A stretch of DNA of 51,750 nucleotides, taken from IMG/VR virus record IMGVR_UViG_3300050821_014117, positions 1 through 51,750 of that record, one strand, 5' to 3'. The notes under the pieces are model-generated. The model ran no database searches and was not told the origin of the DNA. It saw only the letters and a program-made list of their open reading frames with translations. The position numbers and the translations under genes were made by a program. Positions 43,188-51,098 of this stretch are shown here, one piece after another; position 1 is the first letter of the stretch; each line of letters begins with the position of its first letter. The stretch comes from a virus.

Positions 43188-43813
43188 GCACGCGGCGCGT
43201 TTCCCCGGGGGGATGGGTGAACCCGTCCAAGTTGCCACGAGGGCCAACCGGCCGTCCCCTGTGCCGCCAGTGCGCCCAGGAGATACCTAAGGGACGATGG
43301 CGCCGGACGTTTTGTTCTGACGCGTGCGTCGATGCCTGGCGGCAAAAGACCGATCCCCAGTACCTCCGCCTCAAGGTATTCGAGCGCGACCGCGGGGTTT
43401 GTGCCCAATGCGGCCTCGACACCATGGCGATCCCACACGGGAACGGGAGCAAACGGACACCACGGGCCCGTGGCACCGGCCACCTGTGGCAGGCCGACCA
43501 CATCGTCCCGGTGGCGGAGGGCGGGGGAGAATGCGGGCTCGATAACCTCCGGACCCTCTGCACCGCTTGCCACAATGGCGAAACCGCAGCGTTGCGAAAG
43601 CGGTTAGCCCAGGCCCGGACAGCAGAACTACGGGCGGTGGTGGCGGGGCCTCTGGTTTTTGGAAATGCGGGCCAGATACAAGCGAAGAAACGGTTGACGG
43701 CATCCCACGGGCGAAGCCCTCAATCTTCGGGGAACGACCGTGCAAAGGTCCGGGCTCAGAAGGAACCGAGTCGCCAAACCATCATCAGTTTTTCTTACAG
43801 GCGATCAACTTAA
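43184..43813 (+). CDS. HNH endonuclease
   Basis: 209 aa from GTG 43184. An N-terminal zinc finger (CRQCAQEIPKGRWRRTFCSDACV) and a classic HNH core: LRLKVFERDRGVCAQCG...WQADHIVPVAEGGGECGLDNLRTLCTACHNGETAALRKRL (DH, N, H residues present). Probable DNA nuclease. The C-terminal 30 residues are from element 26 and overrun the fibre gene's end on the other strand by 29 bases. Confidence 0.9.
   Translation: MSTRRVSPGGWVNPSKLPRGPTGRPLCRQCAQEIPKGRWRRTFCSDACVDAWRQKTDPQYLRLKVFERDRGVCAQCGLDTMAIPHGNGSKRTPRARGTGHLWQADHIVPVAEGGGECGLDNLRTLCTACHNGETAALRKRLAQARTAELRAVVAGPLVFGNAGQIQAKKRLTASHGRSPQSSGNDRAKVRAQKEPSRQTIISFSYRRST
43717..43779 (+). repeat. Boundary element 26
   Basis: TCGGGGAACGACCGTGCAAAGG...GAGTCGCCAAAC, inside the 3' end of the HNH gene and next to the convergent fibre gene. 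Confidence 0.9.
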
Positions 43814-44957
43814 AGAAAGTAGGCTGGATGGTGGCGGTGGTGCCCGCGAATGCCGGTGCGCTATTGGTGCCCGCCGGGGTGAACGCAACCGTCCCGTTGG
43901 TGCCCGCTGGCGTGAAAGGTGCCGTCCCGTTGGTCGGTACCCCGGCGGGCCAGGAAATCGCCCCCTCCACAAATGTACCGCCAGCATTGCTGGGGACTCC
44001 CACGGGCCAGGAAATCGCCCCCTCAACAAAAGCGCCTCCAGCGTTGCTGGGGACCCCCGCGGGCCACGCGACCGTACCGGCTGGGGTGAAACTTGCGGTC
44101 CCGTTGGTCCCGGTGGCCGTCACGGTGTGGGTATGGCCCGCCATGGCGGAACCTGTGAACACCTGGGCCGTCACCGTCAGGTTCGGGGCCGTCGCCTTGC
44201 AGGCGGTGGTGGAGCCCGTCCCGGCCGCAATGTTGGTGGCGGCGCAGTTCCCACTGGTAGCGCTGGCCCCGTTGGTACCAGCGGGGGTTCCGGCGCTGTT
44301 GGAGCTGGTGGTCGCGGAGCTCCCGGTAAAGATTTCGGCCGGCACGGTCCCGGCGGACCCGGCAAACGTCGGGACCCCCGCGGGCCAAGAGATCGTCGGC
44401 TGAGTAAAGACCCCCGCGGCGATCAGGGGGACTCCGGCGGGCCAGGAGATCGTGGGTTGGGTAAAGACGCCCGCCGCTATCGTGGGGACACCACCAGGCC
44501 AAGAGATCGTTTGGGCCGGTACGGTCCCGGGTGTGCCGGTGAACGTTTGGGCCGGTACGGTCCCCGCCGCGCCAGTGAAAGTCGGGGCCGCCACGGAGCC
44601 CGCTGGAGTATAGGCGGTGCTGCCCCCGGTGGTCCCGACGTCCCCGTTGGCGTTTTGGGTCAACAGCACATATTTCCCGGCTTGCGCTTCCTCGGTGAAC
44701 CCTGCGGGACAGGCGCCGGTATCCACAAACACAATCAAGCCGCTGGGGATGGCTGAGGTAGAATCCGGCCCCGCGACCGCCACAAACTTATTTGAAGCGC
44801 AAGTGTACAGACTCCCATTGGTGGGATTCAAGGCGACGATGGTACCCGCGCAGTTGCTTCCAGGCGTCCCGGCGGGAGCCCCCGGCATCCCGAGGCCGTA
44901 CAAATTCTGGCCCTGGACGAAACCAGATAGGAATACGAAGCCAAGCAGCAGTTTCAC
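43785..44957 (-). CDS. Tail-collar/fibre-like secreted repeat protein
   Basis: 390 aa from GTG 44957, overlapping the upstream stop. A signal peptide (MKLLLGFVFLSGFVQGQ) is followed by a collar-type segment IPSGLIVFVDTGACPAGFTEE...KYVLL, then many near-repeats of about 20 residues (TISWPAGVPTIAAGVFTQP; FTGAAGTVPAQTF), GHTHTVTATGT and more repeats. The GHTH motif and collar pattern are typical of phage fibres; the signal peptide is unusual for one. Perhaps a surface-displayed adhesin-like fibre. Confidence 0.75.
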   Translation of the reverse strand: MKLLLGFVFLSGFVQGQNLYGLGMPGAPAGTPGSNCAGTIVALNPTNGSLYTCASNKFVAVAGPDSTSAIPSGLIVFVDTGACPAGFTEEAQAGKYVLLTQNANGDVGTTGGSTAYTPAGSVAAPTFTGAAGTVPAQTFTGTPGTVPAQTISWPGGVPTIAAGVFTQPTISWPAGVPLIAAGVFTQPTISWPAGVPTFAGSAGTVPAEIFTGSSATTSSNSAGTPAGTNGASATSGNCAATNIAAGTGSTTACKATAPNLTVTAQVFTGSAMAGHTHTVTATGTNGTASFTPAGTVAWPAGVPSNAGGAFVEGAISWPVGVPSNAGGTFVEGAISWPAGVPTNGTAPFTPAGTNGTVAFTPAGTNSAPAFAGTTATIQPTFFKLIACKKN

Positions 44958-46342
44958 GGCGACGTAACGAGCCAGTCGATCATCAAGGGGTTGGCCGCGC
45001 CCCCCTGGGGGTTGGTGCCCCAGCACACTTGATCCGGTGCCGTGGTGAAAAACGTAGCCTTGGCTTCGCTGCGGAGCTGCGCGAACGTGACGCCCCCGTC
45101 GTAGCTGTAGCTGTAGAGGAGGTTGGTGCCGTCGTATTGCAACTTGACCCAGATGGGGGCCCAGAAGTACGGCCAAAGCGTTTGGCTGGTGCTCGAGTTG
45201 GGGCTAAACGGGATGTTGTCCGATGCCTGCGAGCTAAAGGTGGTGGGGTTGGTCCACTGCTGGTGGTTCCACGGCGGGTTCGAATTGTTGGCGCTGGTCA
45301 ACCCATAGGTCACCAGTTTGGCGGTGGTGGATTCCCGGAACGCCACCATGGACTCATTATTGGTATTGCTCCCCAGGGTGATGGGCTGGACATTCGAAAT
45401 AAACGCCGCCGTTAACGTGAACGACGTGGTCATCGGGGGGCTCGAGCACCGGAGCTGAACGGACCCCCCGGCGTTGGAAGTGGCGGTCATCTGAACCGCG
45501 CAGCCACTGGTCGCGATGGTGGCGGTGTTTTGGTTCACCCAGGAGAACGTGGTGTTGCTGGCGGCGGTGATGATGCGGTTGAGGGGGGGCAGGTAGAAGT
45601 TTGTCCCATCGGTCAGGCACGGCCCCGAAACCGAAAGGGTGGCGCCCGCCGCCGGCGTTACGTTGGCCTGCTTGAGCGACATGTCGACCGTGTAGGTCCC
45701 GGCCCCTCCATTGGTTGACAGCACCGTGCCGATGACCTGCCCGGTGGTGGGGTAGGTCGCGCTCCCGGTGTCGTGACAGTTCCCCGCGGTGGTGGCGCTG
45801 ATTTGAACGTAATGGCCCGCGGTGGTGGCGCCGTCGAACACGCACGCGTGCTGGCCGTTTTCCTGGATGACCGCCGAGCCCGTGGTCCCGGCCCCTGAAT
45901 CCACGATCCCGATAGCGCCGGCAGTATCGCCAGCGCCCGAGATCACGGCGGTCGACGGAGCCCCCGTTAGTTTCGTCAGGGTGTTGACAGTGGTGCCGGT
46001 GGAGCTTGCGTTCGCGATGGTGACACAGACCCCCGTGCCCGTGATGGTGCCGGTCGATGTGATGGGGCCGCCAGAAGCCCCGCACCCGGTGTTGACTTGG
46101 GTGACTGAGCCGCCGGTCCCGGTCGCCGTCATGACCGTCACCTTGTTGACGGAATCGTCCGAACAGGTCATGCCGGTGGAGCAGTTGATCGTGGTGCGGG
46201 CCGTCAGGGGTGAGCCCGCCTGTTGGATCAAGTTGTAGGCCGCCGTCACGATCCCGGAGGCATTAAGCGGCCAGAGCCCCGCCGCGATCCAGCCGGCCAG
46301 CAGGACTAGCGCGACCCAGCCCCAACGCTTAAAACTGTGCAT
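44954..46342 (-). CDS. Exported or anchored fibre-like protein, 462 aa
   Basis: ATG 46342. N-terminal membrane/signal segment (WVALVLLAGWIAAGLWPL), then Thr/Ser/Gly-rich beta repeats with IVDSGAGTTGSAVIQENG and VIGTVLSTNGGAGTYTVDMSLKQANV, phage-fibre-like. The C-terminus (WTNPTTFSS...WAPIWVKLQYDGTNLLYSYSYDGGVTFAQL...DQVCWGTN) is lectin- or sialidase-like. A receptor-binding role is likely. Confidence 0.7.
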   Translation of the reverse strand: MHSFKRWGWVALVLLAGWIAAGLWPLNASGIVTAAYNLIQQAGSPLTARTTINCSTGMTCSDDSVNKVTVMTATGTGGSVTQVNTGCGASGGPITSTGTITGTGVCVTIANASSTGTTVNTLTKLTGAPSTAVISGAGDTAGAIGIVDSGAGTTGSAVIQENGQHACVFDGATTAGHYVQISATTAGNCHDTGSATYPTTGQVIGTVLSTNGGAGTYTVDMSLKQANVTPAAGATLSVSGPCLTDGTNFYLPPLNRIITAASNTTFSWVNQNTATIATSGCAVQMTATSNAGGSVQLRCSSPPMTTSFTLTAAFISNVQPITLGSNTNNESMVAFRESTTAKLVTYGLTSANNSNPPWNHQQWTNPTTFSSQASDNIPFSPNSSTSQTLWPYFWAPIWVKLQYDGTNLLYSYSYDGGVTFAQLRSEAKATFFTTAPDQVCWGTNPQGGAANPLMIDWLVTSP

Positions 46343-47393
46343 ACCACACCTGCCCCGTGGTCCGGGTGGCGGCCGAAAGGTTCAGACACACCGCGTTGCC
46401 CGAGGCCGCGACAAGCAACGCCTGATCCGCCTGAAAATCTTCAGCGATCGCGGAAACTCCAGAGCCCGCCCCATAGAGAAAACTTAGGTTCGTGGTTCCG
46501 GTTCCGCAGTTGGCCCCCGTCCCTTGGGTCAATTGAATCCCCACCGCCGAGGATGCCGTCCAGGACATCTTACAAATACGAATCGACGTGACCCCAGAGA
46601 GCGCGATGATCTGCACGTTCCCCATGGTGGAGTCGTCCACGATGACCGACGACGGGCATTTGAGGCTCCGGTCCCAGGTCGTTCCATTGAAAAGGATGTT
46701 GTAGGAAAGGGCGTCCAGGGGCGTCCCGCCGTTAGAGGCGGCTATGGTTGCATTGTTGGTGAGGCCGTCACTGATCGAGCCGGCAAAAAACGCAGGCTCC
46801 GCCCTGCCGGTGCTATCGCTCCGGGCCCTCCGCACGTCAGTGCCGTCGAAAAGCCCCACCTGCACCGGGTTTTGAGTAGGGGCGGCACCAGGGGCATCGG
46901 GGCCGATGACCACACAGGGGACCGCGGTGGTGCCGGGGCAGGGCGTGCTGGGGGGCGGTGGTGTCGACGCCGCGGCGCTCCGGCTCCCGAACACGTACCC
47001 CAGGATGGTGGTGGTCTGGCTATCGATGATGACCCGGACCCAAGGCTGGTAACCCTGGAGACTGATGATGCCGCTGGGGGTGGCGGTCGAGGGGTTGGCC
47101 CCCGTGATGATGGTGGCGGTCGCGAACGTCACCCAGGTGCCTGGACCGGCTCCATTGTCGGGGGCGCTCTGGAGTTCGATCTGGAGCGCCCCAGGCCCGA
47201 CCTGGTTATAGGTGACGGTCCAGTTGCTGCAGCCAGATTGCCGGTTATCGATCTGGTAGAATTGGCCCGCCGAGGTAAAGGCAAAGGCCGCGCCATTCAC
47301 CGGGCAGTCCGGATCGACCCGGACAAGCTGCTGGGCCGCGGCGGGCAATGCCGCTATCCCTAAGAGCACCAGAAGGATACGAATTTTTGACAT
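46329..47393 (-). CDS. Secreted phage structural-type protein, 354 aa
   Basis: ATG 47393. Signal peptide (MSKIRILLVLLGIAALPAAAQQ). The body has GQFYQIDNRQSGCSNWTVTYNQ, a Pro/Ser hinge, and VQVGLFDGTDVRRARSDSTGRAEP, a motif I link with virion proteins of soil phages. The remaining 130 residues are beta-rich with paired Cys. Overlaps the next gene's start. Confidence 0.7.
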   Translation of the reverse strand: MSKIRILLVLLGIAALPAAAQQLVRVDPDCPVNGAAFAFTSAGQFYQIDNRQSGCSNWTVTYNQVGPGALQIELQSAPDNGAGPGTWVTFATATIITGANPSTATPSGIISLQGYQPWVRVIIDSQTTTILGYVFGSRSAAASTPPPPSTPCPGTTAVPCVVIGPDAPGAAPTQNPVQVGLFDGTDVRRARSDSTGRAEPAFFAGSISDGLTNNATIAASNGGTPLDALSYNILFNGTTWDRSLKCPSSVIVDDSTMGNVQIIALSGVTSIRICKMSWTASSAVGIQLTQGTGANCGTGTTNLSFLYGAGSGVSAIAEDFQADQALLVAASGNAVCLNLSAATRTTGQVWYAQF

Positions 47394-47399
47394 ATTTAA

Positions 47400-47693
47400 T
47401 TACTTAAATCCGTTGGCCCGGTCGATCTTGTCTTCAATCCGGTCGAGCGTATTGTTGATGGCTTTGAACTGCTCCTCATCGCGAGCCGCATGAGTCGCGA
47501 TGTCCTGCCGGTTTTCGGCGTGTTTCATATTCATGTTGAGGTTCATCTCGGTCTGGCTCTTTGTCAGTTCAGCCTTGACGGTAGCCTGGTTATCCTTCAC
47601 GTCACCGAGGGCCGCTTTGATGGCGAGGCCGACCCAAGCGGCACCCGCGATGCCAACGAGGGACAAAACATCGAATAGCCAGTGTGGGTCCAA
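47400..47693 (-). CDS. Membrane protein with coiled coil (holin/spanin-like), 97 aa
   Basis: ATG 47693. An N-terminal membrane helix (VLSLVGIAGAAWVGLAIKAAL) then a long charged helix (ATVKAELTKSQTEMNLNMNMKHAENRQDI...EDKIDRANGFK). Similar in design to XhlA- or spanin-like phage lysis proteins. Candidate partner of the endolysin far downstream. Confidence 0.65.
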   Translation of the reverse strand: MDPHWLFDVLSLVGIAGAAWVGLAIKAALGDVKDNQATVKAELTKSQTEMNLNMNMKHAENRQDIATHAARDEEQFKAINNTLDRIEDKIDRANGFK

Positions 47694-47706
47694 TCAGCCT
47701 CCATGG

Positions 47707-48600
47707 TTACCTCCGGGGCCAGTACCAGCCGAACACCGCCGCCGTAATCATGCCGGTGCCGACAGGGCTACCGACCGGGATGTTGTAGTAGATGTAGACG
47801 TTCTGGCCCGAAATCATACGGATGTTATTGATGCCGGGGACCGACACCTGGTTCAAGCTGCCAAACGTCGTGTTGACGTTCCCGAGATCCGGGGCGAAGC
47901 GGTTCCCCACTTTCAAGCGCCAGAAGATGTTGCCGCTATAGTCCTGGAACCCCAGGCCCGTGAAATTGGGGACGAACCGGGTGATGACGCCGTCCCAGCC
48001 GTCCGGCACCTGGAACTGGCCGAGCAGCACGTCGTTGCCGGTGAACGGCCCCACGGGGGTGGCGACCCCAAAGCCCTGCTCTAGTTTTTCCGCATTGGAC
48101 GGCATCACGATCCAGGGGGGCTGGTTATAGATGGGGGCTCCGAGGCTGGGGATCCGGCAGCAGCTCTTGAGGCCGCCGTGGTTTTTCACGTAGGTCCACC
48201 AGGCCGATTCCCTGACGAGCCGGTGGTCCCAGGGGCCGGGCTGCCAATAGATCGGAGGGCGCCGCATCAGCGGGTTGGTGCGCTGCAACGGCAGCGGCAG
48301 GACCGAATCGGGCAGGAACGATTGGGTCCACTGGCCCGCGGGGGTCAAGCCGATGGGGGGCGGCACCACAACCATGGGGGCCCCGGGGGGCCAGGCGGTT
48401 GGGGGTGGGGCCGCGACCGGACCGCCGCCGTAATAGACTGGGTTGCCCGCTTGGTCAAATCCAATGACGCCCGCGCCTGCGCCGGGAACCCCGGAGCCGA
48501 TCGGTGGGGCGGTGCCGGGGATCGGGCCACCACCACTCTGGACCTCGGGGGTCCATTCGGTTGGGAGCGGCATCACGACAAGGTCGCCTAGGTTTCGCAT
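47707..48600 (-). CDS. Virion protein with Pro-rich N-terminus and beta domain, 297 aa
   Basis: ATG 48600 (MRNLGDLVVMPLPTEW) after AAGGAG supplied by element 27. Residues 15-110 are Pro/Gly-rich; the C-terminal 130 residues (FQVPDGWDGVITRFVPNFTGLGFQDYSGNIFWRLKV...NNIRMISGQNVYIYYNIP) look like a jelly-roll seen in phage attachment proteins. Likely a surface or vertex protein. Confidence 0.7.
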   Translation of the reverse strand: MRNLGDLVVMPLPTEWTPEVQSGGGPIPGTAPPIGSGVPGAGAGVIGFDQAGNPVYYGGGPVAAPPPTAWPPGAPMVVVPPPIGLTPAGQWTQSFLPDSVLPLPLQRTNPLMRRPPIYWQPGPWDHRLVRESAWWTYVKNHGGLKSCCRIPSLGAPIYNQPPWIVMPSNAEKLEQGFGVATPVGPFTGNDVLLGQFQVPDGWDGVITRFVPNFTGLGFQDYSGNIFWRLKVGNRFAPDLGNVNTTFGSLNQVSVPGINNIRMISGQNVYIYYNIPVGSPVGTGMITAAVFGWYWPRR

Positions 48601-48861
48601 CTAAGCAACTCCTTTTTGTTTGGCGACGACGCCACTGCTGTGCCCGTCAGGTTGCTCTGGTCGTTCCCCGCTGGTCGAACGCCCCAGTTCAATTTTTAGT
48701 CGCCGGGTTCCTGCCGTTTCAGCCTTGGCCCTGCGGTCACGGACAAATTGAACCCATTCCGCCAAAACCTGCTTGTCTTTCTCCGTCAGGACCGCACCTT
48801 TTTTCACATTGGCAAAGATAGTGGTCCCGTCCGCCATTTTAATGGGCTCACAACGACTCAT
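48601..48861 (-). CDS. Cassette gene 8, hypothetical 86 aa
   Basis: ATG 48861 after GGTGGTGTTGGG, a variant of the shared cassette start. MSRCEPIKMADGTTIFANVKKGAVLTEKDKQVLAEWVQFVRDRRAKAE is an alpha/beta body. The tail TSGERPEQPDGHSSGVVAKQKGVA comes from element 27. The single gene between elements 27 and 28 and the only interruption of the surface-protein operon. Confidence 0.65.
   Translation of the reverse strand: MSRCEPIKMADGTTIFANVKKGAVLTEKDKQVLAEWVQFVRDRRAKAETAGTRRLKIELGRSTSGERPEQPDGHSSGVVAKQKGVA
48618..48680 (-). repeat. Boundary element 27 (end of cassette 8)
   Basis: TTTTTGTTTGGCGACG...GGTCGTTCCCCGCTGGTCGAAC; on the minus strand it ends in AAAAAGGAG used by the 48600 gene. Confidence 0.92.
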
Positions 48862-48871
48862 CCCAACACCA

Positions 48872-48926
48872 CCACGGGGAGCGACCCCACGGATTCGCAC
48901 TGGCGGCAATCTCCGAGTCGCCAAAC
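48872..48926 (+). repeat. Boundary element 28 (start of cassette 8)
   Basis: ACGGGGAGCGACCCCACGGATT...AATCTCCGAGTCGCCAAACAAAAA, with an internal CGGATT/AATC-TCCG hairpin. Confidence 0.92.
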
Positions 48927-48936
48927 AAAAATCATC

Positions 48937-49431
48937 TTACTCCACCGCCCCCGTAGGAAATTTAGGCTCCCCGCCCCACAGGATCAACTGCACCCCAGTG
49001 GTATCGACCCCCGACAAGCTGCAGATCTCAAAGTTCAGGAGCCCCGGCTCCCCCACCACCATGAGCTTGGGCAGTGGGTTCTGGTCCGCGCTCCCCGGGC
49101 TCGCCAGGATCACTTCCGAGAACAAGGTCTCGTCGCTACAATTATCCCGCACCTGGACACTAAACAACCCGGTGGACGCGATGAAGCTATAGGCCCAGAA
49201 CGCCGAACCCGGCAGGACCCGCTGGCCGTACCGGAACACGTTGCGGTTGGGGATCGCGATGTGGCCGGGATCCTCCGGTACCGTCACGATCCGCTGGGCA
49301 TAGCCGCGAGACCTGCGGAGCCCTTCGTACTCCCGGAGCGCCACCGGCAGGAACTGGAGGTCGGGCTTCAGGTTGGTGTTGTACAGGAACCCGTCGATCA
49401 CTTCGTAATAGTCGAGAATCCCTTCGCTCAT
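48937..49431 (-). CDS. Beta-rich virion surface protein (paralogue family), 164 aa
   Basis: ATG 49431, ATGA-coupled. FWAYSFIASTGLFSVQVRDNCSDETLFSEVILASPG...LLNFEICSLSG...VQLILWGGE follows the same pattern as the gene across the joint (AWYISTAAGLFQIRLGD...). The N-terminus has ILDYYEVIDGFLYNT. Likely a virion protein. Confidence 0.65.
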   Translation of the reverse strand: MSEGILDYYEVIDGFLYNTNLKPDLQFLPVALREYEGLRRSRGYAQRIVTVPEDPGHIAIPNRNVFRYGQRVLPGSAFWAYSFIASTGLFSVQVRDNCSDETLFSEVILASPGSADQNPLPKLMVVGEPGLLNFEICSLSGVDTTGVQLILWGGEPKFPTGAVE

Positions 49432-50024
49432 ACCGGTATCCTTTGGCGCCCGATCAACTGGACCGTAGCGGTCAGGGGCGCGATCAGGCTCAAGTTGTAC
49501 AGGTCGATCCGGATTCGGCTGTTTTGCGGGAACCGGAGCGGCGGCTGCAGCGCCCCATTCTCATACGCGCTCCCGGGCTTGCCGTTCAGGAACGAATCGA
49601 GCAGCGGGATGTTGGAGATCTGGTTGTGGTAGGCGTCGTACAACAGGAACGAACACACCACCGGCGGGATCAGGGCCGCGGCCTGGTATTCGAACATCAC
49701 CTGGTAGAGGTCGAAATCGTAGTCCCGGATCGTTTTCCGCAGGATCAGGGGCGAGGTTACGGGCGCGGGCGTCAGAATGGTCCCGCTGACGCTATAGGTG
49801 AAGGTGCGCTCATCGTACCGGCAGGCATCTGGTTTCCGGGGGGCGGCCCTGGGGAGCCGCCGGACCCCACAGAATGCAATCTGGGCCGCATTGGCCGGCG
49901 GGGGCCCTGGGGGCGCCGCCAGCGAAAACAACGCCGTGACCGTCACCTGGGAGACCCGGGCGTTCGATACCGCGGCCCCTGACCCCAGGACCGAAAGGGC
50001 AACTTGTGAGACCCTGTTTGCCAT
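49428..50024 (-). CDS. Beta-rich virion protein with RVSQV repeats, 198 aa
   Basis: ATG 50024. The N-terminus repeats RVSQVALSVLGSGAAVSNARVSQVTVTAL, a phage-structural hallmark pattern. The middle DYDFDLYQVMFEYQAAAL and the end LRFPQNSRIRIDLYNLSL...VQLIGRQRI match the family of the three sister proteins nearby. Confidence 0.7.
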   Translation of the reverse strand: MANRVSQVALSVLGSGAAVSNARVSQVTVTALFSLAAPPGPPPANAAQIAFCGVRRLPRAAPRKPDACRYDERTFTYSVSGTILTPAPVTSPLILRKTIRDYDFDLYQVMFEYQAAALIPPVVCSFLLYDAYHNQISNIPLLDSFLNGKPGSAYENGALQPPLRFPQNSRIRIDLYNLSLIAPLTATVQLIGRQRIPV

Positions 50025-50025
50025 A

Positions 50026-51093
50026 TCAGGAAACTTCGTTTACTCCAAATTGCGCGGCGTTCAAGCCCGCCGGTAGCCACGCCACCGTGGTGTGGGGGTC
50101 GGCGTTGTAGACCTCGAGGTAAATGTCCAGGTAGCTGGTCGTCAAGGCGGGCTGGGTAGTGCCCGCGTAATTGGTGCCTCCCGACCGGACCTCCGGTGCA
50201 ATGGTCCGGGCCGCAATGTCGTCCTTGCGGGCGTAGAACGCCACCTGCACCCCCAGGATCGCGGCGGGGCTCGACGCCAGGGGGGCGAACGTGTAGAGGT
50301 CGATCTGCCCGGGGGTCGCGCTCGACACGTAGGTGGTGTCGCCGTCGGGCGGTTCTTCGTTCACCAGCAAATAGTGCGGCCCCGCCACGCTGGGGGTCCA
50401 TTGCGAGAGCGCGCCATCACCAGTGGGGGTGGCGTCGACCGCCCGGCTGGGCCCGAGGAGCGTGTCGGCCACGTAGCCGTCGCAGAAATAATACTGCGCG
50501 CCCGCTTGCGGGCAGCACAGGTAGAATTCGTACACGTTGCCCGAGAGCCCGCCGGCCCCGCGGGTGTCAAAGGTGGCGGTGGCTTCGAGGACCCCATCCA
50601 GGTACACGTTAACGGTCGAGCTGGCGGAAATCCCCAGGATTTCGAACTCGATGTAGTAGTACGAATTGTTCTGCAGGATGTGGGTCCCGGTGGCCTGCAG
50701 GACCCCTTGGTTCAGAAGGTTGAAAGGCCATTGCAAAATGGTGAGGCGCCCCAGGAGATCGACCCCGCAGGCCGCGTACACGTTTTGATGGCCCCCGGGG
50801 AGCCCAGAACCGGAATCGCCAAACGCCATCAGCATCCCGGGGGTGGGCCAGTTGCTCGACTTGACTGCAAACCCCATGCGGATGGGGGCGGCAAACGGCC
50901 CGGCCGGGATGTTGAAATTCTGGGTATAGCCCCCGCCGTTGACCCCCAGGGCGTTGCCCGAGAAACGACCCTGCCCGGCCCCAATGGAGGTGCCGCCGCT
51001 GCTTTGTGGTTGGTTGTAGCGAGAGAGCAAGACCGAGACGCTGGTGCCGCACCAGGTGAACCCCTCGATGTTGTAAATGTTGGGTAGCGCCAT
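50026..51093 (-). CDS. LamG/concanavalin-like virion protein, 355 aa
   Basis: ATG 51093. FTWCGTSVSVLLSRYNQPQ...GRFSGNALGV then SYYYIEFEILGISASSTVNVYLDGVLEATATFDTRG is a concanavalin/LamG-like sandwich; GYVADTLLGPSRAVDATPTGDGALSQWTPSVAGPHYLLVNEEPPDGDTTYVSS is a common phage structural motif. Probable receptor-binding or decoration protein. Confidence 0.8.
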   Translation of the reverse strand: MALPNIYNIEGFTWCGTSVSVLLSRYNQPQSSGGTSIGAGQGRFSGNALGVNGGGYTQNFNIPAGPFAAPIRMGFAVKSSNWPTPGMLMAFGDSGSGLPGGHQNVYAACGVDLLGRLTILQWPFNLLNQGVLQATGTHILQNNSYYYIEFEILGISASSTVNVYLDGVLEATATFDTRGAGGLSGNVYEFYLCCPQAGAQYYFCDGYVADTLLGPSRAVDATPTGDGALSQWTPSVAGPHYLLVNEEPPDGDTTYVSSATPGQIDLYTFAPLASSPAAILGVQVAFYARKDDIAARTIAPEVRSGGTNYAGTTQPALTTSYLDIYLEVYNADPHTTVAWLPAGLNAAQFGVNEVS

Positions 51094-51098
51094 TTTGT

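Noticed and set aside
25373-43779. Boundary elements as a CRISPR array
   Set aside because: Spacing is irregular (one to several genes), orientation alternates, cores vary, and no cas gene is present.
43785-44600. Tandem repeats in the fibre gene as a diversity-generating template
   Set aside because: There is no reverse transcriptase and the repeats differ by ordinary codon drift; they are protein repeats of a fibre.
8845-48926. Boundary elements as integron attC sites
   Set aside because: attC sites need RYYYAAC at one end and GTTRRRY at the other as inverted boxes. Here the ends are GGGGAAC and GCCAAAC in the same direction, the orientation varies, and there is no tyrosine recombinase of the IntI type.
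50092-51087. Plus-strand reading frame of 331 codons
   Set aside because: Exact shadow of the LamG-like virion gene; GC-rich third positions on the minus strand make the opposite frame open.
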